DNA of 64,000 nt, from contig NC_084462.1 of assembly GCF_027409185.1 (NCBI RefSeq), positions 1,736,001 to 1,800,000 on the forward strand, in the 5' to 3' direction. Shown one piece after another: positions 1-12,779 of this stretch; positions within the stretch are counted from its first letter, which is position 1, and every line of letters starts with the position of its first letter. Made by a program: the position numbers and the translations under genes. The stretch comes from Cynocephalus volans (taxonomy: Eukaryota > Chordata > Mammalia > Dermoptera > Cynocephalidae). Under the pieces are notes generated by a model. That model made no database searches, was not told the DNA's origin, and saw only the letters and a list, made by a program, of their open reading frames with translations.

Positions 1-2012
1 ACCTTCTCCAGAGGTGTTCCCTGGACTGTGGACTTCCCATCCTTAGAAACTGTAAGCAATAAATCTCATTTTCTTACAAATTACCCAGTTCTGTGTATTT
101 TGTTATAAGCAACAGAGATGAACTAATACAGAGAATTGGTACCACAGAAATGGGGTGTTGCTTTTAACAAATACTTGGAAACGTGGAAGCAGCTTTGGAA
201 CTGGGTGTTGAGCAAAGATTGGAGGAGTTTTGAGGACTCAGAAGACAAAAAGGTGAAGGAAAGTTTGGAACTTCTTAGAGACTGGTTAAATGGTGGTCAG
301 CAGAATGCTGATAGAAATATGGACAGTAAAGGCCATACTGAGGAGGTCTCAGACAGAAAAAGGAGTTTTTCTTGAAACTGGGGCAAAGATCACCCTTGTT
401 ATGAACTTGCAAGAAAGTTGGCTGCATTCTGTTCATGCCCAAAAGTTTCACAGAATGTGGAACTTAACAGTGCTGAACCAGAGTATTTGGCAGAAGAAAT
501 TTTTAAGCAGCAAAGCATTCAGGAAGCTGCATGTCTACTTGCAACAGCCTACACTGAATTATGGCAGAAAGGGCATAATGAACAGCCAGAATTTATAATT
601 CAAAAGAAAGAAGAGGGCAAAAAATTGGAAAACGTTCAGCCTGGCCATTAAAGCAAGTGTGTAGCCCAGAGACTGTGTGCTAAGGAGATCAGTACAGAAG
701 AAAGGGATTATGAAGAAAACGGGAAAAAGACCTGGAAGGCATTTTAGAGGCTTCCTCCATTGCAGGCCCAGAGGCCTAGGAAGAATAGTCTCAGGAAACA
801 GACGTGAGGCACCCTTCACAGGCTCGTTGCTCAGGGCCACCTCGGGATGCTGGTCCCTACACCAGAATCCTGGTTGCTCTGGCTGCTCCAGCTATGACTA
901 AATTGGCCCCATATGTGGCTGGAGCTGCAGCTTTGGAAGCTACAAGCCTGAAGCCTTGGCAGCATCCATGTGGTATTAAGTCTGTCGGGTCTCAGAATTC
1001 CAGAGCTGTGAAGACTTGGGAGCCTCCATCCTGATTTCAAAGAATGTATGGAAAAGCCTGGGGGTCCAGGAAGAGATCTGTCACAGAGGTGGACTTACCA
1101 CATAGAACCTTCTTGGGGTTGGAGCTGCAGCAGAAAAACCCCACCAAGGCCATGCCTAGTGGAGCTGTGAGAGTGGGACCACCATGGAGACCCCAGACTT
1201 GTGGAGCTACCAGTATGCAATGCCAGCCTGAAAGAGCTAAATCATGGCTGAAGACCAGCAAAGCCACAGGAGCAGAGCTGCCTGAGAATTTGGGGACCCA
1301 ACCCTCACACCAGTATGCAGAGAATGTCAAACACGGAGTCAACATACATAGTTCACCAACTTTGAGATTTAACACGTTCCCTGCTAGGTTTTGGACTTGC
1401 TTAGGACTTGTTACTGCTTTCTTTTGGCCTATTTCTCCCTTTTGGAATGGGAATATGTACCCTATGTTTGTCTCACCATTGTATCTTGGAAGTAGATGAC
1501 TTGTTCTGACTTCACAGATGGGACTTTGGACTTTAGAGTTGAAACAAGTTAAGACTTTGGGGGTGAAATGAATGTATTTGTATGTAAAAAGGACATGAGT
1601 TTGGGGTGCCAGGGATGAAATGCAGTGAACTGAATGGTCCTCCAAAGTCACTGAAGTTTAACTTCTACTGTAACTATTAAGGGTGGGAATCCTATTATGA
1701 TAATTGAAAGGTGGGGCCTTGAGACGTGATTAGATTGTGGGGACTGTACCCTCTTGAATGGATCGATCAATTTTTAAAACAATAGGAGTGGTTCTGGTGG
1801 CTTTAAAAGGAGAATGACTGAGAAGTTTAGTTTATCTCTGCTTCTGCCATCTCATAATGTGATACCCTGTGTTGCTGAAGCCACCACCAAGGAAGACCTT
1901 CACTAGACGGGTTCCCTGGACTTTGGACTTCCCAGCCTCAGAAATTGTAAACACTTTATAAGTTACCCAGTTCCATGTATTCTGTTATAAGCAACAGAAA
2001 CAAACAAATACA
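1..2012 (+). mobile_element. ERVL-MaLR (THE1/MST-like) provirus, 5' truncated by window edge
   Basis: Bases 1-130 are the 3' end of a 5' LTR ('aataaatctcatttt', then 'aactaataca'). Bases 131-1620 match the non-coding-type internal region of THE1/MST MaLR elements, starting 'gagaattggtacc'. A 3' LTR follows at 1621-2012, starting 'tgcagtg' and ending 'aaataca'. The short open frames inside (136-375, 1044-1499) are decayed internal sequence and not genes. No pol or env is present, as is usual for MaLRs. The same LTR family recurs at 7.6, 21.1, 21.9, 55.0 and 58.1 kb. Confidence 0.85.
1621..2012 (+). repeat. 3' LTR of the MaLR provirus
   Basis: This 392-bp LTR has TG...CA ends. Near its 3' end it carries the stretch 'cagcctcagaaattgtaaac', which corresponds to the poly(A)-signal region of related LTRs in this window. 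Its sequence is colinear with the 5' LTR remnant at 1-130. Confidence 0.8.
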
Positions 2013-3000
2013 ATATGTAAGACATAGACAGGGAGAACATGTTTGCATTGCATACATCTGACAAAAGACTTGTATTCAGAATATAAAACATACAAACAAT
2101 AAGAAACGAAAAAATAAGAAAAAGACAAATAACTCCATTAAGAAAAGTCAAAAGAAGCTATCCAATGACCAATAACCATGTATTAGTCTGTTTTGTGTTG
2201 CTACAACAGAATTACCTGAGACTGGGTAATTTGTGAAGAACAGAGGTTTATTTGGCTTACGATTCTGGGACAGCTGCATCTGGCACGGGCCTCAAGTTAC
2301 TTCTACTCATGGTGGAAAGCAGCAGGCAGCTGGCAGGTACAAGCAGATCACATGGCGATAGGAAGCAAGAGAGAGAGGGGGGAGATGCCAGGGTCTATTA
2401 AACAACCAGCTCTTGTGGGAACTAATAGAGTGAGAACTCACTCATTAATCTCCCCACCCCCAGGGACAGCATTAATCCATTCATGAGGGATCCGCCCCCA
2501 TGACCCAAACTGCCATATTGGAGATCAGATTTCCATGAGTTCTGGGAGGACAATACATCCAAACTCCCATCAAACCATATAAAAATGCTAGATTCATTAT
2601 TCATAAGGGAAATAAATACAAATCAGTACTACTGCCTACATACCAGAATGACTAAGACTAAAAACAGAGACCATACCAAATGTTGTCAAGAACACACAGG
2701 GACAGAAATGCTTGCCCTTTGCTGGTGGAAATTGATTTAGCCATTTTGGACAAGTGTTTGGTGGTCCCTACTAAAGATAAAAACATCTATTGTATGATCC
2801 ATAAATTCAATTCTTTGGTATTTATTCAAGAAAAATGAGTGTATATGTGCATAAAAGATATGTACAATAATATTTGTTGTCACTTAATTCACAATAGCCA
2901 AAAATAAATAGTGGCATATTCATACAATGGATTACTACACAACAATAAAAAATCCAATTACTGATGCCACAAAAATGTGAACAAAGCTCAAAAACAAATA
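2013..3000 (+). mobile_element. L1 3' fragment interrupted by an MST-type LTR
   Basis: Bases 2013-2178 and 2578-3000 read as the 3' end of an old L1 ORF2 region (for example 'caatagccaaaaataaatag' and 'gatccataaattcaattctt'). They are separated by the reverse-oriented LTR at 2179-2572. No open frame survives. Confidence 0.65.
2179..2572 (-). mobile_element. Solo LTR, MST/MLT1-type MaLR, reverse orientation
   Basis: On the + strand it starts 'tgtattagtctgttttgtg' and ends 'aactcccatca', the reverse of a MaLR LTR. It is flanked by a 5-bp target-site duplication 'aacca' (2174-2178 and 2573-2577). The reading frame at 2422-2604 is a by-product of this LTR. Confidence 0.85.
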
Positions 3001-3345
3001 TTCTTTTTCAGATTTAATAAATTTAATAATTTTAGTGCATAATGAAGTTTTAATTTTAATTTTAAAATTAATTTTTAATTTTAAAATATTTAATTGCCAT
3101 AAAAATTGTATATATACAAGATGTACAATATATAAGATGTACAATATGATGATTTTGATATATGTATGTATACATTGTGTAATGATTACCATGATTAACA
3201 CATTCATCATCACCATAGTTACTGTGTGTGTGTGTATGTGTGTGTACGTGTGTTTGTGTTGAGGACACTTAAAATCTGCTCTATTATCAAATTCCAAGTA
3301 AACAATACAGTATTATTAGCTACAGTCACCATGTATGTGTACATT
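3001..3345. repeat. AT-rich low-complexity tract with (TG)n
   Basis: The segment is dominated by TAATTTT palindromic runs (3030-3100), 'tatatgtatgtatac' and a degenerate TG microsatellite at about 3221-3258. The open frames here (2935-3297 and others) encode only low-complexity residues and are not credible genes. Confidence 0.7.
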
Positions 3346-3359
3346 ATATCCCCAGAACT

Positions 3360-3930
3360 TAAGGTGTCTGCTCCCCCATGTTCACTACAGTATTACTCAC
3401 AATAGCCAAGATATGGAGACAACGTAAGTGTGCATTAATGGATGAATAAACAAAGACATTGTGGTAAATATACACAATAGAATATTACTGAGCCATAAAA
3501 AAGAAGAAAATTCTGCTGTTTATGACAACATGGATGAACCTGGAAGACATTATGCTATGTGAAATGAGCCAGACACACAAAAAATAAATAATGCATAATC
3601 TCACTTAATGTGGAATCTAAAAAAGTAAAAAATATAATTTTGAGTAAAAGAAGTCAGACACAAAAGTGCACATACTGTATGATCCCATGTATACAAAGTT
3701 CAAGAACAAGCAAATCTAATTTATGATGTTAGAAGTCAGAATATTGATTACTTCTGGCATTGTAATTTTCTGGGAAGGGGAACAAAGGAACTTTCTGAGA
3801 GTGATATAAATGCTCTACATCTTGATCCTAATGATGGTTACATGAGTGTATACATAAAAATTCATTGACTATACCTTTAATATTTGTACACGTCACTGTA
3901 TGTAAGTTTTACCTCAATAAGAAAAAATTT
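3360..3930 (+). mobile_element. L1 3' end
   Basis: Typical L1 ORF2-terminal and 3' UTR sequence runs from 'caatagccaagatatggaga' through 'aacatggatgaacctggaag' to the A-rich end near 3930. It is 5' truncated, with no intact frame. Confidence 0.75.
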
Positions 3931-3949
3931 TTAAAAACTAAAGGACACA

Positions 3950-6900
3950 TGAAGAGATAACATAATGAAAGTCATTTTGTTTCTATTGTCTGAAAAGTAA
4001 CAGATAATAGAAACAAACCAATAAGCCTCCAGTATTTGGTATTCTCTCTTTCAGATTCATAGTAAATATGCTTATTATACTCAAGGAAATAAAAGGCAAT
4101 GTTGAGAATTTGGCAGAGAACTGAAAACTTTTTTTAAAAAGAGAAGCAAATGGAAATTTAGTACTGAAAAATAAAATAACAAATATGAAGACTAAGTACA
4201 TAAATAAAAAATTAGATTATACATAGTTAAAGAGATAATTTGTGAGCTAGAAGACATATCGAAATAAAATTTCCAGAATGAAGAATGGAGATATATGATG
4301 GAAATTAGAGAAAAGTGGATACAGTGAAAAGGTACAATATGTTTGTAACTGGAGTACCAGAAAGAGAGGAGAGAATGGAACAAAAGCAATTTGAAGCAAA
4401 AATGGCTTAGAATTTTCTCAACTAAATGAAAGACATTAAGCCACAGACTCAAGAAACTCTCTGAATCTACAAGCATATAAGTAAAAAGAAAATAATACCT
4501 AGGCTCAACAAAATAAAAACTTTGGCAAACCAAAGACAAAGAGGAATACTAAAAGGGAAAAAATTACCTACAAAGTAATAATAGCTAGAATGACAGCTAA
4601 CCTCTCAAAAGAAATAATGGAAACAAGAAGATGATGGAGTAAAATCTTTAAAGTGTTAAAGAAAATAACTGTGAATCTAGAATTCTATACCCAGAAAACA
4701 TATACTTCAAGAATTTAAGATGAAATAGAGACATTTTCATACTAATAAAAACTAGAGAGAATTTTGTCACTAGAAGACCTGTACCACAGGAAATACTATA
4801 GAAGATTTTTCAGGAAGAGGGGAAAGTATCCTATATGCAAAGTCAAAAATGCAGAAAGGAATTAAGAGTAATAAAAATGTAAATATGTGGGTAAAATGGA
4901 AACTGCACAAAAATAGTAATAGTAACATTTTATTGGGTTTTAAATAAGTAAAGAATTAGAATACATAACAATACATAACAAAGTTAAGAGGGTGATGAAT
5001 AGAGTTTAAGTGTTATGAGCACTTGTCATTATCTACAAGAGGAAAAAAGTACCAATTAATATTATTTAATAAAAATATGCATATTTTATATCTAGGGGAA
5101 CCATAAAAGAATAGTAAAATGTATAATTTCTAAGCTATCAGAGAAAAAAATGAACTAGAAATAATCAATGCACAAAGAATGCAAGAAAGGGGAGAAAAAA
5201 GAACATAGAGCAGACAGGACAGGTACTAAGCACCTAATTAGATAGAAGATTTAAATCTATGTTATTTAAATTAAATGTAAATGGACTGAATGCTCCAATT
5301 AAGAGATAAAGTTTTCAGACTAAATAAAATCAAAATTAAATTTAATAGTGTTTATTAGAGGCAAGTAAAATGTAAGAATATGCAATAATTAAAAGTAAAA
5401 AGCACAAGGAGATGTATCTCATGAAAGCTATCCCAAAGAAAGTACGTGTAGCCTTACTAATACAAGTGTACTTCAAAAAGTTCATGGAAAGAGTCATATT
5501 ATCTTTTAGTTCTATTTTTCCATGAACTTTTTGAAGTACTCATATTAATTAACATATAATTAATATTTATACACTGAATTATTATATTAATATTTTTATA
5601 TATTTAATATTTTAAAATATATTAACATGTATTTAATATTTAAGGCAAGAAGCTTTTCCACAGGTAAAAAGGAAAGTTTAATACTGACAAAAGTTTCAAT
5701 TCACCAAGAAGACATATGAATTCTAATTTTAGTATGGTCTCAAAATATAGGAAATTGATAGAGCCTACTTACCATAGATATAAAAGATAAAAAGCAAAAA
5801 TTCATTAAGGATAGACAATCTGGACAATTAAATTAGCCAAATTGACAATAAGTATATACATGTGTCTATACACACATGTATATAAAACCATATTCAATAA
5901 CCACAGAATATACCTTCTTTTCAAGAACATGCTAAACAATTACAAAAATGGTCCACATTTTCCGTGAAACAAATCTTAACAAATTTCAAAGGATCACAGT
6001 CATTCAGAGTATACTTCTGACCACATAGAATTAATCTAGAAATTAATAATAAAAATTAATTAGAAAAGCCCTATGTTTGGATATTAAAAACTACATTTTG
6101 AAATAACCAATGGGTTAAAGAATTGATCTAAATGGATATTGGGAAATGTTTTGAACAGAATGATAATGAAAATACTACATATCAAAACATGGGGTGCTGC
6201 TAAAGCCAAATATCAGAAATAAGGAATGGCTGAAAATCAATAAGCTAAGAACCTATCCCTAAAAATTAGGAAAGAATAGCAAAATAAACCTAAAAATGTA
6301 GAAGTCAGGAAACAATAACATTAACATAAGAAATTAACAAGATAGATGACAATAAAGAAGATTGCCAGCACCAAAGGTTGGTGCTTTAAAAGATAAATTT
6401 GATAAAAATCTCTGGATTAGCCGAGAAATAAAGCACAAACAACCAATGTTGATAAAAAGAGGGTATTATTATAAATTCTATAGTTATTTAAAATATAATA
6501 AAAATACTATAATTGTATGCTAATAAACTTGAAAAATTTTGGAAAAATAAGACTTAAAATTCACACAAGAAGATGTAGAAACTCTGAATTGTCCTATAAC
6601 TTTTCAATAAATTGCTTCTGTATTTAGTGTGTTTTTCTCTAAAGCAAACGTCAGGCCTAGATGACTTTACTGGTGAATTGTACTAAACATTTAAGAATTG
6701 TTCAATAATATTTACATTTAATAGTATTTAAATACTAACAATTGTGCATCAGAATAGAAAAAGAGGCAAGATCGTCATAAGCTCAGTACCAAGATCTGGC
6801 AAGAAAATTATGAAAAAGAAAATCACACACCAATGTCATTAATGAATATTAATTCAAACATCGCTAAAAATTACTAGCAAATCAAATCTATCAATATATA

Positions 6901-7230
6901 AAAACAATAATACATCACAACCAAGTTAAGTTTATTCCAGTAATGCAGGAGAGTTTAAAAGTAGAAAGTCAATCAGTGATAACATAATAAAGGATAAAAA
7001 TCATTTGCTTATCTCAATATGTGTGAAAATATTTAATAAAACCCAATAACCATTCATTAATAAAAAAACAACTCAGCAAACTAGGAGGATAAAGGAATAT
7101 CCTTAATCTCAAAGAGGTTATTTACAAAAAAAGCTTACAGCAAATGTCATACTTAATGATAAAATGTTGAAGGCTTTTCCTTTGAGCTCAGGAATAAGAC
7201 AAGAATATCCACTACCATTTCTTCTAATCA
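3950..7230 (+). mobile_element. Old L1 (L1M/HAL1-like) body with small insertions
   Basis: Segments such as 'gaattctatacccagaaaac' (about 4680) and the ORF2-like stretch at 6380-7230 ('cttttcctttgagctcagga') match the order of an old L1. The sequence is heavily mutated and very AT-rich. It resumes at 8111 after a nested LTR block. No other gene is visible here. Confidence 0.6.
5461..5545. mobile_element. Palindromic MITE (Tc1/mariner-type), copy 1 of 4
   Basis: Inverted repeats 'tacttcaaaaagttcatgga' (5469-5488) and its exact reverse complement (5519-5538) flank a short AT-rich centre. The approximately 85-bp element is bounded by TA. Three further copies are at 16.74, 45.16 and 49.67 kb. 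Confidence 0.75.
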
Positions 7231-8110
7231 AATTAAATATAAAGTTTGGGTAGATTGATAGCATTAATGGTCCCAAGTCTTCTATTTTTCCTATAACACC
7301 CCCTTTGCAATGTGATTCTGCAGTTCCTCTTCCTAAGGAGGCCATAATCTACTTTCCTACCCCTTCAATTTGGGCTGGTGTGCCAATTCAGAGACTAGCC
7401 TGCAAAAGACCTTACTTGTTATTGCTTGCTCCCTTATACTTTTTCCATTACTATGAGGACATGTTTAGGCTAATCTGCTGGAAAATGAGACATGTAAATC
7501 AGAGCTTAATCAGTTTAGTGGTCCCAGTTCAAGCTAGCTTAGATTAGCCAACAGGTGGCTAATTCACTCACATATTATCTGAGCCCAGCCTAATGTTTCA
7601 TGAGTGCAGTGGATTGAATTATGTTCCCCCAAAACTCCTTGAAGCTTGAATTGTATCCCCCACGTTTTATATATTAGAAACTTGACGGTTAAGAGGGTGG
7701 GAAATCCTATTATGGTAATTGAAAGGTGGAGCCTTGAAGAGGTGATTGGATTGTAGGACCATGCCTAGAGAATGGGTTGAAAATGGTGTTCAGGGGTGTG
7801 GTTTTGAAGGCTTTAAAAGAAGAGGAGAGTCTGTCTTGCTCTCTCTGCTCTCTCTGCTTCCACCATCTCGTAATGTGAGACCCCTGGGTCACTGTTGCCA
7901 CCACCAGATGGACTTTGGATTTCCCAGCCTCAGAAACTGTAAGCAATAAATATCATTTTCTTTATAAATCACCCAGTTCAGTGTACATTGATATAAGCAA
8001 CAAAATGGACTAATACAATGAGCTATAATAATAAATTCTAGTTGTTTTAAGTCACTGAGTTTTGAGGTGGTTATGCAGCATTATGGTGGCAGCAGATAAT
8101 TGACACAAGG
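7230..8110 (+). mobile_element. Old MLT1-like LTR split by a younger MaLR LTR
   Basis: The flanks 7230-7604 and 8018-8110 interrupt one L1, and the downstream part ('ttgttttaagtcactgagtt') is the usual 3' end of MLT1 LTRs. The younger LTR sits inside, giving the nesting L1 > MLT1-like > MaLR LTR. The MLT1 assignment of the upstream part is inference. Confidence 0.5.
7605..8017 (+). mobile_element. Solo MaLR LTR with 5-bp TSD
   Basis: This 413-bp LTR starts 'tgcagtggattgaatt' and ends 'ggactaataca'. The duplicated target 'atgag' is at 7600-7604 and 8018-8022. It carries 'aataaat' near the 3' end. The open frames 7710-7946 and 7746-7949 are LTR sequence. Confidence 0.88.
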
Positions 8111-9800
8111 TCCTAGCAAGTGCAATAAGGTATATTTTTTCAAAAGGTTTGGAAACATTTTGAAAGAAGAAATAAAACTGTCATTATTTATAGATATGAT
8201 GTGTATATAAAAAATTGATACATTATGAGATTAATAAGTGAGATTAGCAAAATTGCTAGATATGGGGTTAAGAGAACACAGTTAATAGCATTTCTACATA
8301 TGAGCAAGAAATCAATAGGTAATGAAAAAATAATTAAAGATAATATTTATAATAACATGAAGATATTTTAAGTGCTTAGGACTAAATCTAACAAAAGAAG
8401 TACAAGACCACTATACCAAAACCTATAACCATTAAGAGAAGTAAAAGTTTTAAGTGAATGGAGAGATATTCCATGTCAACCCAGAGTAGTGTGGAAATTA
8501 CAGTATTACATAATTAGTGATGGGAAAATGTATATTCATACGAAAAAAAAAATTTGATCCTTAGTTCACATCATACAAAAGTTAATCCATGAGGATTACA
8601 GATTTAAACATGAAATTCAAACTCGTTAGACCTTTAGAAGTTAACATGGGAGAATATCTTAATGATCTGGGGGTTAAGACAGACTTTATTAATCAGGAGT
8701 TAGAAAGCACTAACCATAAGGGAAACAACAGATAAATTTGAGTTTATTAAAATTCAGAACGTCTGTTCATCAAGACACCATTCAAAAGAGTCAAAAGCAA
8801 GCCACCAAGTAGGAAAATATCACCACACATAGCTAATAGAGTTTTATCCAGAGTCTACAAAGAACTCCCACAAATCAAGAAGAAAAATATAAATAACCCA
8901 ATAGAAAAATGCTCAAGAAATTTAAAAGAGACCTTTCACCAAAGTGGTTCTCCTGATAGCTGTGAATATGTGAAAAGGTGCTCAAGCTCTTTAATCAGCA
9001 GGGAAATGGCAATTAAAACCACAATGGGGTGCCAGACTGGCTAGAATGACAAGACTGAGAACATCAAATACTGGCAATAATGAGGGGCCACAGGAAATCT
9101 CATACAGTGGTGGTGGGAATGAAAACGGATGAAAATTACTTTTATAGATGGGTCAGCTTATCTCTTAAGATTGAAGGAATACATATTCCGTGACCAGCAA
9201 CTCCAGTCCAAGGTATAATTGCAACCACATTGTGTGTACCTGTCTAACCAGCATACACAGGAATTTCCTTAGCAGTATTGTTTGCAACAACGCCAAGCAG
9301 GAAACAACACAGATGTCCATCCCAATTGCGTGGATAAGTAGTGATGGTCACTGCAAAGGAATACTACACAGCAAAGAAAAGAAATGAATTGCAGCTACAC
9401 TCAGTGACATGAATGTATCTCAAAAACTTAACACTGAATGAAAGAAGCAATATACTAAAGAATACATATCATATGAGTATTTACATCCAGGCAAAACTAA
9501 ACTGAAGTGTTTAGGTACACATACTGTGTTGGTAAAACTATAAATAAAAGCAAAGAAGTGATAATCCTAAGCATTAGGACAGTGATTCCCTCTTAGGGGG
9601 CAGGAGGGGTTGGTGTTTGGGAGAGGCTCAGGGGAGTGTTTCTGGGGTACAGGCAACGTTCTCCTTTTTTGACTAGGACGGTTGGAGTATTTACTTTATA
9701 ATAAATCATTGAGCTGAATGTTTCAGTTTTGTACACTTTTTTTTTTTTTCAGTTTTGTACACTTTTAAAAATATGTATTATATTTTGTAATAAAAGAGAG
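8111..9800 (+). mobile_element. L1 ORF2 3' part and 3' end
   Basis: The sequence continues the L1 broken at 7230 and runs through familiar ORF2-terminal text ('caaaactcgttag' region, 'acaccattcaaaagagtcaa') to 3' UTR-like sequence and an A/T-rich end. All frames are disrupted; 9190-9387 is a remnant. Confidence 0.7.
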
Positions 9801-10858
9801 GTAGATCACATGGAAGAACATAGTAAAGCCTCTAAAGCACACTGCTAGGTAAAAAGTCATGAAATGTCAAATGCATGATACCATTTATATATTAAAATAA
9901 TCCACATAAAGAAAATGACACATTTTAAGTTTTCATACATATGCATTTAAACGTGTAGGAAAGACCTTTCTGGATGCTCTTTCTCACATTAACACCCTCC
10001 CTTCTGCCCCTTCCCATCCTCTCTCATCCAGATAACGCCAACTCATCATTGGTGTCTTATCGCAGACATAACTTCCTCCGAAAGGTGACCTTGATCACTT
10101 TGCACCTCCCCTACTGCAGTGCCTGGCACGTAGTTTGAACTCTCCAAAGATCAGTTGAGGCTTTTTTTTTTTTAATCATTACACAATGTAATCATGTTTT
10201 GTGGCCCTTTACCACTTTCTCGCTAACCCCCCTCTACCTCCCCCTTTCCCACCTCTGGTGGCCCAGTTGAGATTTTAATACAGCAGCTTACACACAAATG
10301 TCCTTTCACATGCCTAGTGCCATGGCCCCAGTAGACCCCTTCCCCAGCAGTCCTGATTAAAATGCTTCCGCAAACTGTTGAAATCTCCTGGAAATGCCAT
10401 TATTTTGGTATTCAGATTACATCTTCCAGACTTTTTCTCTCACTAGGACATGACTTTGTCAGGCAATGATTTTCCAGTTCTGATGTGTGGCCCTCGCCCT
10501 GCTCTACCCACTCAAGAGCCCACTGCACAGACTCTAGCCAGATGGGCAGTTACCCTGCACTGCAAATGCCTCTCAGCCTTTTCTGTTGGCAATGCTGTTG
10601 CCAGCATCAGCTTCCGCACCAAGGCAGCATACAACTCAGCTCAGATCTTGTGACTTGTGAAGGGAGGATGCTATGTCAAGGTGGGGCCATTTTACCATCT
10701 CCTGTTTTAGTTTGAGGTTTTAGTTTAACTAGGTGTGAAGCCTAGTTGCCATAAAGATACCATAATTTAAAATGTTTGCTCCCTTTAGAAAGGGGGCACA
10801 GCCAATCTTATAAATTATGTATTATTGTATTATATGAATAAATATGCGTATTATATAT
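9801..10858. other. No recognisable gene
   Basis: The stretch is non-repetitive to my eye apart from a short T-run at about 10161. An open frame at 10450-10653 (67 codons) has no start context, domain or splice support, so I do not call it. Part may be ancient repeat. Confidence 0.4.
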
Positions 10859-11100
10859 GTGTATTTCTTTCTAATTAGATATTTATATATATTATGTATA
10901 GAATATTGCTATATATTATATATAGGATATAAACACAATATGTTCTATGAACATACATGTGTGTATTTCTTACAAATTAGATATTATTATAGAATATATA
11001 TTATATATTGGATAATATTAAGTATTACAATAGGATATAAATATACTAATATGTACTCTATGGACATATGTGTGTTTCTTACAAATTGACATATATTGAA
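10859..11100. repeat. AT-rich minisatellite, about 105-bp unit
   Basis: The motif 'tgtgtatttct...aattagatat...ggatataaa' recurs with starts near 10859, 10961 and 11070, giving about 2.3 imperfect units. The 81-codon frame across it (10844-11089) reflects the repeat and is not a gene. Confidence 0.65.
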
Positions 11101-11309
11101 TATATATTTTCTTCCATTACATCATGAGAATTTTCCTGTCATAAAGTATTCTTTAAAAACGTGATTTTTAACAGCTGCTTAATATTCCAGAGCCATTACA
11201 TAAGCCCAACAGAGTCTATCACTTGCTTACATCTTCCTGAGGGGCCTCACAGTTCAGTTTAGCGCCCAGGATCCTTCCTGACCCGCCTCTACTTCCTGCT
11301 CCCACCCTC

Positions 11310-11411
11310 TCCCCCCACCCCCACCCCGCAGCTGGCCAGTACGGGGATCCGAACCGTTGACCTTGGTGTTATCAGCACCATTCTCCAACCAAGTGAGCTG
11401 ACCCACCCTGC
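11310..11411 (-). mobile_element. tRNA-Ile-derived SINE monomer
   Basis: On the minus strand this reads as a decayed tRNA-Ile: an A-box-like 'gtcagctcacttgg', a GAT-type anticodon region 'gtgctgataacacc' and a B-box-like 'ggttcggatcc'. It is a monomer without the second SINE unit, so it probably represents the older subfamily. Confidence 0.8.
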
Positions 11412-11779
11412 CTTCAGATGCAGCCACTGCTCTCTCACCTTGCAAGGCTTTGTACCTGCAGTTCACTCTGCTGTGGGTGACCCCTCTGCCTCTCCCACCA
11501 GCTGGTGTGAGCCCACGTAGTACCCAGCCAGGGTAATTGTCTCTGGTCACCAGTAGGGCTGGGACTGGATCTGTGCACTCTTTCTCGACCTTTGTGCTCC
11601 CTGCTAGATCTACCTTCCTCCAGGCTCTCGGGGGAATCAAAGGAGGGACAACCTGTTGGAAGGCCAGCTAAGAAACTCTTCCCAGGAGTAAATCTTGGAG
11701 TCGATCAGTGAAGGACTCTCTTACAACAGTCCAACCTCACTGGCCTCAGCCAGCCCTGGTCACTTGCTGGAGGAAGTAG

Positions 11780-12330
11780 GTGTCTTCAGGGCGGGCCCAT
11801 CCGCGACCTGAGAGGGGAGGCAGGATGGGGGACGAGGAGAGGGCGAGGTGGACCACCAGGCTTCTGCTCCACCTGGTGGCGTTTACTACCCGGCCACTCC
11901 GCACCCGGGGTCTACCCCTCCCCTCCCTGACTCAGGGCATCCTGAATCCCTAAATTCCTGAAAAGAAAAAGTGGGGGGTTGGCTCATAGGTCTGGGTCCA
12001 GAGGGGGGAGTGATGGCTGGGGGAACAGACGCCTGGTTCCCGCACAGGTCAGGAGCTGGAGGCCAGGACTCCTGCACCCTCCTCTACCTGCCACTGCCGC
12101 GCGAGTCTGGAGATCGGTGGCCTCTGCCTGCGCTTGGTGGGGGTGGGGAAAGGGGTGGAGGGGCAGGATCAGGAGGTGGGAAAGGGAAGGCCTGGGCGCG
12201 CGACGAGGGTCCGGAAGTTCGACGGTCCGTCAGAACCACGGCCATTGGGGTTATAGGCAATCTTAATCTTTCGCTGCAGCCAGAAGGCGATTCAGGCAAT
12301 TCAGCATGGAGATACTCACAGGTGAGGAGT
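11780..12330 (+). promoter_or_regulatory. CpG-rich promoter-like patch with possible first exon
   Basis: The GC content and CpG density rise sharply compared with all flanking DNA. An ETS/GABPA-type site 'ccggaagt' is at 12211-12218, with an inverted CCAAT box 'ccattgg' at 12242-12248 and 'gcgcgcg' just upstream. A well-placed ATG (12306-12308, A at -3 and G at +4) is followed by five codons and a consensus donor 'acag|gtgagg' at 12321/12322, which could be a first coding exon. The long open frame 11971-12615 runs through the donor and is probably a GC-rich artefact. I do not recognise a gene, so promoter function is inference. Confidence 0.4.
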
Positions 12331-12779
12331 CTTCTACCCTCAGCCCACCCTCCTGTTAACTCACTTGTCTGGGCTCTGGACCCACAGTTCGTAGACCACT
12401 GCCAGTCTGGGCCTCATCTTTTTGAAGAGTGCTGCCTTCTGCACGGTTCCCCCACCTCTGAAACCTGGCGATCTGCTGCATGCTTAGGTGTGAAGCACAT
12501 TTCAGTTCTTCCCTCTCCTTCCCACCCCATCAGCCCTGACTCCTTGGAACATATTCTCTGCAAGCTTATTTTTGGGGGAGGGTCCCTGAGGTCACCAGTT
12601 GCCAGGCAGATTTAGTCTGGCTAGTAGACTCACGGATTAACACATTTTGTGGATTGAGGTAAGGGGAGGAGCCAAGATATGAACCCAGGCAGACTGTTTC
12701 AGATTTGCATTGTTAACCACTATGCTGCAAAAAGATTCAACAGTGTAAACCTTCCATGTCTAAAACAGGGTGGTTCCGG
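12331..12779. other. No recognisable gene
   Basis: Moderately GC-rich unique-looking sequence lies downstream of the CpG-rich patch. I see no further exon with paired splice sites and coding similarity. Confidence 0.4.

Noticed and set aside
1037-1651. 204-codon minus-strand open frame
   Set aside because: It is antisense to the MaLR internal region and 3' LTR junction and has no independent support.
11971-12615. 214-codon plus-strand open frame
   Set aside because: It lies in GC-rich sequence with few stops, shows Gly/Arg-rich composition, crosses a good splice donor and has no domain.
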